Below, one piece after another: positions 23,967-31,672 of a stretch of DNA of 64,000 nucleotides. Under the pieces are notes generated by a model. It saw nothing but the letters and a program-made list of their open reading frames with translations, ran no database searches and was not told the DNA's origin. The translations under genes and the position numbers were made by a program. Source of the DNA: Mycoplasmopsis phocirhinis (lineage in GTDB: Bacteria; Bacillota_I; Bacilli_A; Mycoplasmatales; Metamycoplasmataceae); assembly GCF_004216495.1 (NCBI RefSeq), contig NZ_CP034841.1, forward strand, positions 248,001 to 312,000. The letters are read 5' to 3'. Position 1 is the stretch's first letter, and every line of letters begins with the position of its first letter.

Positions 23967-24016
23967 CTTAATCTTTACTTGTTATACTAAATAATATATT
24001 AAAAGTAAAGATTAAG
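23967..24016. repeat. 14-bp perfect inverted repeat with 22-bp spacer
   Basis: CTTAATCTTTACTT (23967-23980) and its exact complement (24003-24016) flank an AT-rich spacer containing TTATACT. There is no T-run, so it is not a terminator. Could be a recombinase or regulator site. Function unknown. Confidence 0.6.
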
Positions 24017-24075
24017 ACAGAAAGATCTAATTTATTCTCACTACTCCTTGTCGTATCTACGTCAAAATCGCAAAA

Positions 24076-24310
24076 ATGGGAAAAAAAAATAATATTGTTA
24101 GGCGCCACAGCCACTCCTATCCTAGCAGCTTCAAGTGCTTGCTCTTTTCAAAATGATTATAAAAACAATATCGAATATTTCTTTATCGTTCATAATAACC
24201 ATTTTTTATTTTTAATCTTTTATTTTTTTGATCAAAAAATTAGAAAATACTTTTTACTCAATTTTGCAATTTTTAATATAAGGTTTTTAACACCGGTTTT
24301 ACATTTCTAA
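24076..24310 (+). pseudogene. Lipoprotein gene remnant with A9 frameshift
   Basis: ATG at 24076 reads MGKKNNIV and is soon lost, because nine A follow at 24081-24089. With eight A the frame becomes MGKKIILLGATATPILAA then SSACS, a textbook mycoplasma lipoprotein signal with lipobox cysteine at 24140-24142. After ~10 more residues the sequence turns into hydrophobic F/I/L-rich junk ending at 24310. It is a decapitated lipoprotein gene: signal kept, body lost. Confidence 0.6.
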
Positions 24311-25001
24311 TTTTAAGTGTAGTATATTCTTTGATATTATTTTTTGTTTTAATTCTTATTGAAATTGGTATATATGTTTTATACTCATAATTATCAGAAG
24401 TTATATCTCTTAATACCATTATCGGAATAAAACCTTTTGCGTTGTTCTCCCAAGATAAAGAAAATGTATTATTAGTATTATTTTTCAAAAATAAAAACAA
24501 TCGCTTTCTTTATAAAGTAATTCAATAAATTGAGCAAAAAACTCAAATCTACAAATCAAAAGGACAAAAAAAATCATTAGAAGTATATTTATCTTTAAGT
24601 TTAATTTTCTTTTCAGGTTTAATTTCTGAATTAACAATATCGTTTAATATTATTTCTCAATTATTAATTAGTAATTTTTCTAAATAAGATAATGGGTCAT
24701 TGTGATTTATTACTTTATTTATAAAAGTTTTTATATATTTATAATCATTAGTTTTCTTTTTTTCTAACCTTTGTCAATAGTGGAGACCTAAAATATGTTT
24801 TATATTTTTATTTTTTATTTGTATTAAGAAGTCTCTACTTTCTAAATTTGTATTATTTATCATAAAAACATTTAATTTATTTTCGAAATGTATTTCTTTA
24901 TTTTGTGAGTTTTGCTGATAAAAAATTTTATCTAAAATATTTTTTAAATTTAACAAAATATTTTTAAGTTTTTCATTATTGATGTTTATCAAAAGTTCCA
25001 T
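24273..25001 (-). pseudogene. PBECR-like nuclease gene, two frameshifts
   Basis: ATG at 25001 opens 150 codons (TGA=Trp) with FLIQIKNKNIKHILGLHYWQ, the style of the phage Barnase-EndoU-ColicinE5/D-RelE-like (PBECR) group, possibly PBECR4. The frame stops at 24549, while the +1 frame continues sensibly (RFEFFAQFIELLYKESDCFYF). It returns to the first frame as LKNNTNNTFSLSWENN to the stop at 24273. One T fewer in the T8 tract (24566-24573) and one T more near 24488 would give a ~240-aa protein. There is no ribosome site: the ATG follows the terminator T-run of RNA D at once. Family call is tentative; the frameshifts are seen directly. Confidence 0.55.
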
Positions 25002-25125
25002 AAAAAAATGATGGGTTATCAGCCAACAACAGCCCCCATCCTATAACAAATTTAGCAACCTTATTTTATTAATGTGTGGCAATGCTCGCAGGTCGGTTGT
25101 TCCACCTAAATTCACCACACATATA
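25002..25125 (-). ncRNA. Candidate structured RNA D upstream of the PBECR-like gene
   Basis: Minus strand. Domain 1 is a stem ATGTGTGG/CCACACAT (rc of 25115-25122 and 25072-25079, 8 bp perfect) enclosing AGGTGGAACAACCGACCT, itself able to fold. Domain 2 is a terminator-like hairpin GATGGG/CCCATC (25010-25040) with TGTTGTTG in its loop, followed by seven T that run into the ATG of the PBECR-like gene. AACAAC of domain 1 is complementary to GTTGTT of the terminator loop, so a pseudoknot is possible. GAACAACCG and TTGCTAA are shared with RNA C. The arrangement (RNA, terminator, small toxin-like gene) mirrors type III toxin-antitoxin loci. Confidence 0.6.
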
Positions 25126-25172
25126 AATATAATACTATATTTTTTAAAATATTTTAAAAAAATTAATAATTT

Positions 25173-25198
25173 CTTGAAATGTTAAACAAAATTAACAT
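25173..25198 (-). repeat. 26-bp direct repeat, copy 2
   Basis: CTTGAAATGTTAAACAAAAT plus TAACAT, identical to 26742-26767. It contains the short inverted repeat TGTTAA/TTAACA. Together the copies bracket RNA C, DUF3800 and RNA B. A looser relative occurs at 44197-44220. Confidence 0.75.
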
Positions 25199-25355
25199 GT
25201 TTCAGTTTGATAGTAATATCTTAACAAATTACTTAATATTTATGGTTTAAATTAAATTATTTTGATTTAAATCACCAAATATTTGGATGTTAAAATCTCA
25301 ACGATAAGTTTTTATTTATAAATATTTACAAAATACAACAAACTTCAAACTTAAT

Positions 25356-25493
25356 AAAAAGTGACACAACATATGTTGTGCCTGAAAATATTTTTCTCGG
25401 TTTGTCCACTCACTATATACCCCACTTCTAAGTCTCAACTGCGACGATTTCACTTGGCGATTCAGATATATTTTGATATCTATATTGTACACA
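25356..25493 (-). ncRNA. Candidate structured small RNA B
   Basis: Minus strand. Promoter-like TGTGTACAATATAGATATC (rc of 25475-25493) is followed by a ~110-nt segment homologous to RNA A (see that entry for shared blocks). It ends in the perfect 16-base palindrome CACAACATATGTTGTG (25365-25380) and TCACTTTTT, a factor-independent terminator. No ORF fits. It lies downstream of the DUF3800 gene on the same strand. A paralogue at two loci with kept promoter, core and different terminator argues for a real RNA gene. Confidence 0.6.
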
Positions 25494-25835
25494 AAGATAA
25501 GGATTAAATAAGATTTATTTTGTTTTTTTATTTACTCAAAACATTAAATAAAATTTATATGGTTAGTTTGTTATTTTAACCATAAATTAAATTATTTTAC
25601 ACATAAAATAAATTAACAATTACAGAATACTTTCGATGTCTTACAAAACCTAAAATATATTCTTATAAAAATAAATAGTGATTTTATTTAGTTGTTTTAC
25701 TGATGAAAGTAAGTAACTTTAAAAATGAAAAATATTTTTGTAGATAAGATATCAAATGATATTTATAAAATTAATATAATTTTTTTCAAAAAGTGAGAAT
25801 TTAAGCAAAAAATCTAATAATTTTTGCGTAATATT
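25494..25835. other. AT-rich gap without recognisable gene
   Basis: Between the RNA B promoter and the end of the DUF3800 gene I see only AT-rich sequence, no ORF and no strong hairpin. Confidence 0.5.
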
Positions 25836-26543
25836 TTAAGGTAAATTTATTATGAATAATTCACTATGTTTTTTTAAATATTCAGAACGGTGTTGTGTAT
25901 TTTTCTTGTTTCATAAATAAAATAGATTATTAGCTAAAAAATCACTAGCTCTAATTAAATAACTAGTTTTTGAATTTAAGTATTTCAACTCTATATTTTT
26001 TACGTTTGGTATTATTCCGGGTCTAAAGTTTAAAAAATTTTCGTCATATTTTCCAAATTTTAATTCTTTCTTTATTGATTGACATAAATCATACCAACCA
26101 GATGTCGAAGTGGGTCTTTGATCTAGAAAAAATATAATAGAATTTATTTTTTGTAATGAAATTAAATTTTTGCGTTCTAAAAATAATAAAAATTCTTTAA
26201 CACCACGAGAATATGCATAGTCTTGAAAGGATTGTTTGTGAATTTTGCTGCCCATAATTCTATCATATATTTTTTCTAAATCTATTACAATGCCGAACTT
26301 GTAGTATTTATTCATTGTATTTAATAATCTTCTCTTGTATTTAGGAGGTGTGGAATATGCCTTTAATTCAATTTCGTTATTTATTTTTAAATTTGTTTTA
26401 ATATTAATTTCGACATCTCTATATTTTAATTCTGCATTAATGCGATCTGCTTTATTAAAAATTATTATTCCTGCCAATATATAATATTTATTATTTTTTA
26501 AATCAAAAACACCCGATTCATCAGTAAAAATTTGCAAATTCAT
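25836..26543 (-). CDS. DUF3800 domain protein
   Basis: 235 aa once TGA at 25911-25913 is read as Trp; the true stop is TAA at 25836-25838. The N-terminus LQIFTDESGVFD, then YYILAGIIIF, a mid-protein Glu in NEIELKAYST and IIFFLDQRPTS, with the late block SYLIRASDFLANNLFYL, give the pattern of DUF3800. I recall this family as having an RNase H-like fold with acidic residues and a likely nuclease role. ATG has AAAGG upstream and a -10 TATAAT (rc of 26558-26563) only 14 bases further. RNA C with its own terminator lies directly upstream. Comparative-genomics work has described RNA motifs (DUF3800-I and following) next to such genes; I recall this and have not checked it. Confidence 0.75.
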
Positions 26544-26582
26544 AAAAAACCTTTCATATTATAAACTTTTAAAGAAAAATAA

Positions 26583-26666
26583 AAGACTGCTCTTAGCAAT
26601 CTTTCCTACATTGTCGACGCTAACACATAGCGCTTAAACGGTTGTTCTATCAATATAGTACACAGT
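26583..26666 (-). ncRNA. Candidate structured RNA C upstream of DUF3800
   Basis: Minus strand. Promoter-like CTGTGTACTATATTGATAG (rc of 26648-26666) resembles the RNA A and B promoters. The ~65-nt RNA starts with GAACAACCG (shared with RNA D), has stem GCGCTA/TAGCGT with loop TGTGT (26617-26633), and ends in terminator GATTGC/GCAGTC (26585-26601, one G-T pair) followed by TTTTATTTTTC. The DUF3800 gene with its own -10 follows. Structure and shared motifs are seen; the role as guide, antitoxin or effector partner is open. Confidence 0.6.
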
Positions 26667-26741
26667 GTCTTTATAACCTGTAACAACATAATATCATTTT
26701 TTTATTTTTTTTATAGAAAAAAATTAAATTTCACTTTGAAC

Positions 26742-26767
26742 CTTGAAATGTTAAACAAAATTAACAT
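26742..26767 (-). repeat. 26-bp direct repeat, copy 1
   Basis: Identical to 25173-25198, same orientation. It lies between the end of a truncated surface gene and the RNA C promoter, so it may mark the border of the C-DUF3800-B module. Confidence 0.75.
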
Positions 26768-26778
26768 ATTTGATTTTA

Positions 26779-26803
26779 AACATAAGGCAATTCCGTTATG
26801 TTT
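26779..26803 (-). terminator. Terminator after truncated surface gene copy
   Basis: Stem with arms ACATAA..GG and CC.TTATGT around AATTG (minus strand), followed by TTTAAAAT. It lies ~30 bases past the stop at 26833. Confidence 0.55.
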
Positions 26804-26832
26804 TTGTGTTTATAAAAATTAAGTTAATTAAA

Positions 26833-29814
26833 TTATGGTTGTTCTCTAAATTCAGCTTTGCCTAAATGTAAAATGAAATAAAGGGCTGCCTCAAGGGTAT
26901 AGTACGCATTTTGTGTATATGCATCTCAGTCATAAAAACCAGCAGTTTGTCTAGGAGAGTGATATCAAAGACGTCAATCATTAGCATTTCTTTTCATAAA
27001 TAATTGAAGTTCTCCAATTAAATCTTCTCTTCTTTCTAAACGGGTTAAAGTTTCTAAGTTTTTACCTCCTAAAACAGGTCATAAATTATTTTTACTATTA
27101 ATATCAGGTGTGCCAATAAATAGTTCATTTCAATTTTGAGAACTTCCATGTCTATAGCCTAATTGAACACCATGAAGTGCTCGATGTAATCCATAATGCG
27201 TATCAGTTGGAATTCTAGTTTGGCTCGAATTAGTTACTTTTCGATGTTCGATTAATAAACGACCAACTTTTTCGGCTATATAATTTACTCATTTATCTCT
27301 TAGTGACAATTTAGCTTTTTTATTGTTTAATCTTGCCGATTCACCTTCAGGTTCATAAATTGCTTGAGTTGATGGAACTTTACTATTTAAATAATTAAAT
27401 AATTTAGAAAATGTGAACGCATCTCAATCATTATTAAATACAATTCGGTGAACATCATCACTATATCCTTTAACTGATTGTTGCAAATTAGGTGATAAAA
27501 TGTTATTTCGATGATTATGATCACCTTTAAATAAATAGTGTTCAGTTTCAACTGTATTCTTTGTGTATGTATTGTTTTCGTATTTTATATTATCACTGTC
27601 TTGCTGATTTTGACGATGTCAAGTATATACTTTAGTTTGATTGTTTAAATTTGAGCGTCCTCTGAATGTAATTGATTCTAAATTATAAACATAGCCAGCT
27701 TTTAATTCAAGAGCCTCAAATTGAAAACTAATATCACCATTTTGTTCTTGAATTACATTAACACCACTAATTCCGCCTTCCACTGTAACATCATGAACTA
27801 AATGTTTAGGAGATTTATTAATACCTGGTTGTTGTGAAAGAGTTTGAAAAGTGGCTTTTCCTTTTAATTGAACTGAAATAGCTGGATTTTGTAAAATTTC
27901 TATATTATCAGTTCTAAAACCTGTAATTCTAATTCTATTATCAGTCACAGCTTCTATTAAATTTGAGCCACTAGTAAAATTTAATTGACTACCAACTCGA
28001 GTAACTGGATATTTATTTTCATAATGTAATGTTACATTTGAAGCGATAACTTCACCGTTGTTTTTAACATTAAAATTAGAAGTGTTTGCGTAATCTTTGT
28101 CAATTACAGTATTATTTCTTAATATTTGAGAATCTTGTATACCACTTCTATCTCCAAATACAACCTTTTCTAAATTGTAATCACCATCAACTTTAAATTT
28201 GTGTTTTGCAAATGTGAATTTTAATTGATCGTTAGTATATTGAATAGGATGAGATACAACACGATTATTTCCGTTGTTTGCTACTATATAAATTCATTTA
28301 TTAGCGTATTTACCACCGGATTTATTAAGTTTTAAAATACCAACAACATCTTTATTTGTTCATTGATAAGTTGTATTATTCGGTATTGTGGTAGATTCAG
28401 TTGGATAAAAACCAAATACTTCGTAATGATCTTCAATTTCTTGACTAATTTTATCTAGTTGATTTTGATTCAGTTCAACATCATTATTGTTTTTTAATTG
28501 ATTTAATTTATTTTGAATTTCTTTCTTTTTAGGATTATTAGTTGAAATAGTTGCTGTTTTTTCTTTAACTTTTTCTATTTTTGCATCTTTAAGCGCTTTT
28601 TTCAATTCAGTATCACTAACATTATTGCCATTTAAAATACCTTGCAATCTAGTTTTTTCTTGACCGCTATTTAATAAATTAATTGCATTTTGGGCATCAT
28701 TAAATATTTGATCTTGCATTTTTGCTTGTTGCAAGTATTTATCTGCTCCTGTATTTAGTGTATCTAATTTAGATTTAGCACTTTCATACTCTTGCTTAAT
28801 TTTTTGACCTATATCATTAGGAGTTTTGCCATTCATTGCTTTAAAAGTATCAATATTTGTTCTTAAAGCACTAGTTATTTTTTCATATTCAGCTCTAATT
28901 AATTCTTTTGCTTTTTGTTTTACTCGTTGATTTGCTTCACTATTAAATTGATTTTGAGCAGTACTTAAAGCATTGTTGTATGAATTAACAGCGCTTATAG
29001 CAGCATTATTAGTAGCTACTAATGTTGTAGCAGTTGTTGTAGGGGCGTTATACGAATTAGGACTTAAAGCATTTGTAACTTCATTTTTTAATTGATTAGC
29101 ATAAGTATCAGTATTAACTAAACCATGGAAATAGGTAATATCAGTATTGTTAGCATCATTTGTAGGTGTAGATAATGTTTTTAATTTTCCAATTTCAGTT
29201 TCTAAAGCATCTAATTTAGATTTTGAACTATTTACATTACTATTTTCATTATCTAATTTAGTTTTACCACTATTAAATACACTTGCATCAGTAGCATTAA
29301 TATTGTCTAAGCCAGTTTTTGCTCTATCAATTTCATTTAATGTATCTAAAGCGTTTTTAATAGTTGAATATTTATTATCTTTAATTGGATTACTTACTTG
29401 ATCATATTTATCTTTAAATGCTTTAGCTGCACTGGCTTTATTTATAGCTTCATCTAAAGTTCTATTATATGCATCATACGCATTATTAATTTGATCTGTA
29501 GTTGAAGCTGTATTATTTAATACTTTATTTAATGTATTTGTCGCTGTAGTTTGAGCGTTAGTTAGATATTGTTGAATATTTGAATATTTAGCGTTATTAT
29601 ATGTTGTTTTAGCAGTTGTATATTGTTGATCTTTAGTGTTTTTAGCACTTATTTTTTGATCTCTTGTGCTTTCAGCTGCTTTTAATGCATCAAATGCAGT
29701 TTTTAACTGATTATAATCATCAGTTGCTTGAGTAAGGCTTGGATTTTTACCAACTCCACTAGTTTGATCGGTTCTATTTTTAACATTTTCCAATGTTTTC
29801 TTGATGTCAGCGTA
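26833..29814 (-). pseudogene. 5'-truncated giant surface protein copy 3
   Basis: Minus-strand frame, open in code 4 for ~990 codons (I checked the segments between ORF pieces for TAA/TAG). It is homologous to the giant protein from about its residue 2600: DIKKTLENVKNRTDQTSG against DIDKTLKTVKDRTDLTSG. The helical rod is followed by a diverged C-terminal domain ending WDAYTQNAYYTLEAALY...EFREQP. Homology stops at ~29814 in unrelated sequence with no signal peptide, ribosome site or promoter. It is either a broken gene or another silent donor for the expressed copy. Nucleotide identity to the expressed gene is clearly lower than that of the inverted copy. Confidence 0.75.
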
Positions 29815-30040
29815 ATAAAACCAAAAACTAACATAAAATTCTCAAAACCGAAATTAAATACACAAATCATCCAAGCGATAAATATACATAGTTAAACTAG
29901 CAAAATCATAGTTAGTAATAACTTTAACCATAAATAACTTTTAAATTGTAAAAATAAAATTTTAATTAATTTAAAAAAATCATTTTATGATGTTTTTAAC
30001 TACAATCACAATTTAAAAAGCTTTTATAGTTAAGAGTAAC

Positions 30041-30072
30041 AAAAAAACAAAATTTTGCAAAATTTTGTTTTT
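30041..30072 (-). terminator. Strong terminator of the Fic/Doc-like operon
   Basis: Perfect 14-bp stem AAAAACAAAATTTT/AAAATTTTGTTTTT with a 2-base GC loop and seven T on the minus strand. The ~225 bp to its left (29815-30040) hold no gene I can recognise. Confidence 0.85.
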
Positions 30073-30079
30073 GGAAAAG

Positions 30080-30233
30080 TTACATTTTTTCTAATGCTCG
30101 CATAATTCTTTGAACTTCGTTGTATGTTTCACATTCTTTAAAAAAATCATCCATGCTTAATTTATCAAAATCTTCTTCAATTTTTTTCAAAAAGTCTAAA
30201 TCTAGATTTGTAAATTCTTTTTTTATCAGTCAT
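30080..30233 (-). pseudogene. Small toxin-partner gene, frameshifted in A7
   Basis: ATG at 30233 has a good GAGG ribosome site, 11 bases after the stop of the Fic/Doc-like gene. It reads MTDKKRIYKS and soon stops. With six instead of seven A (30218-30224) it reads MTDKKEFTNLDLDFLKK, then IEEDFDKLSMDDFFKECETY and NEVQRIMRALEKM, a ~50-aa acidic helical protein to TAA at 30080. Size and position suit an antitoxin. No family recognised. The ribosome site supports the start and therefore the reality of the frameshift. Confidence 0.55.
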
Positions 30234-30244
30234 TGTCTACCTCA

Positions 30245-30993
30245 TTAATAATTTAATTTTATTACTAAATTAGATTTTAATCAAATTTTTATTTCGTTTT
30301 TAACTCTAGCATGTCTTTCTTCTATCGTTTGATTAGAATAATTAATTGCAATTTCTTTATAACATCTAGATAAGAAAGGATCGCTAGCACTACTTGACAT
30401 AAATTCGTTTATATTATAATTTCCAAAATCTCTATTCTGAAGTTTAGTAACAAATGAATAAATAAGATATTCGTTATATTGTTGATAATAATTGAAGATA
30501 TCAGCTTCAATAAATATTGATTTATTAGTTCATTTTAAATAAAATCCCATAATTCTTAGTAGTGTGTTTAAAAACATAAAAGAAAATCTTTTATTTCCAT
30601 TCTTTAATTTATGACTTTGTAAGGTAAAAATAAATAAATTACCTACAAAGTCAAAAATATCATTTATTTCTTCGTAAAAACAAATTTTTAACATCGGGGT
30701 TAAAAAAAGTATCATCGTTATGTTTGTATACAAAATCATCACTATGAGTACTTGTATTTTTTTAACTTGTTAAAAGTAATTGTTAGCGTTGTATTTAATA
30801 ATTTTTCTATAACTTCAATATCATCAAAATTCAATATTTTCAAATTTATGTTTAATTTTTCTTTCTCTAATTTATAATGAGACTGAAAAAAATAATTTTC
30901 TTCATCTCTTGAAAAAAGTGAATTTTTGTATTTATCAAAGAAAACATTAAAATTTTCTGCTTCGCTTCTAGTTATTATTAATTTAAGATTCAT
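30245..30993 (-). pseudogene. Fic/Doc-like (death-on-curing) toxin gene, two frameshifts
   Basis: As written there are two overlapping frames: 83 aa from 30993 to 30742, and 165 aa from 30742 to 30245. The second carries LQSHKLKNGNKRFSFMFLNTLLRIMGFYLKW, the Fic motif HxFxxGNKR in slightly altered form (HKLKNGNKR). A third frame between them reads STHSDDFVYKHNDDTFFNPD, clearly protein-like. One A more in the A7 tract at 30762-30768 and one T fewer just before EEINDIFDFVGNL join all three into one ~249-aa protein. Fic/Doc enzymes AMPylate or phosphorylate targets such as EF-Tu. The first ATG follows a -10-like TGTAAAAT directly, so the mRNA may be leaderless. Confidence 0.6.
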
Positions 30994-31131
30994 AAAAATA
31001 TTTTACAGGCAACTACACAAGCGAAAAATTAAAATTATTAAAGAATTTAAAATTTTAAATCCTAATCAAGATCAACACATTTAATTTGGAACATAAAACT
31101 ATTACTTTATGTAGATACATTTATAAAAATT

Positions 31132-31235
31132 TAGTTAATTAAATTATGCTTAAATGTAAATGAAATAAAGTCCATTTCAGGAGTGTAATAGGTATTTTGT
31201 GTGTATACATCTCAATATCAAAACTTCAATTAATC
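31132..31235 (-). pseudogene. Scrap of a giant surface protein 3' end
   Basis: On the minus strand it reads YWDVYTQNTYYTPEMDFISF, matching DWDAYTQNAYYTLEAALYFI at the end of copy 3 (26.83-26.96 kb). The downstream flank is also similar (ACATAA/TTATGT hairpin region, TTAATTAAATTAT). Only ~100 bp remain. It shows that the island grew by duplication and decay of surface genes. Confidence 0.65.
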
Positions 31236-31672
31236 TTGAAATCTGATGTAAGCATAAATAAACAGCAAAATTAATATATAAATATTGTTAAAGTCAAAAC
31301 GCTTATAAAATAAAACCAGAAAACTTTATATTGGTGTAACTTAAGCAAAAAATAATTTTTTTAATTAATAAAATCTTTATACCCAAACTTTTAAAAAACA
31401 AAATTTCAAATTTAATCATGAAATTTTGTTTATAAATAAATTATATTTTTCCCAATATTACTTATTTTTCTTTAGCTTATCGGGTATTGTATATTCCTAA
31501 AAAAATTTGGTTTTAAATATAAATCTGCTTGATTTATTTAAAAAAATTTAGATTATGATATTTAAATTCTTTTATCGAATTATTTGATATTAATAATTTG
31601 ATTTAAATAAAATTACTGTTTAAAATTATTCAATTTGGAGTTTAAAACTTCTAAATATCAAAATATAATTAT
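31236..31672. other. AT-rich gap with one terminator
   Basis: No ORF recognised. At 31392-31430 a perfect 11-bp stem AACAAAATTTC/GAAATTTTGTT with T6 on the minus strand is probably the terminator of the DUF262 operon, ~240 bp past its stop. Confidence 0.6.

Noticed and set aside
16903-26666. CRISPR or tracrRNA
   Set aside because: The small RNA candidates have repeats of blocks but no array of spaced repeats, and no cas gene is present. They are reported only as structured RNAs.
23672-31300. Insertion sequence or prophage
   Set aside because: No transposase, integrase or phage structural gene could be read in the island despite its repeats and decay.
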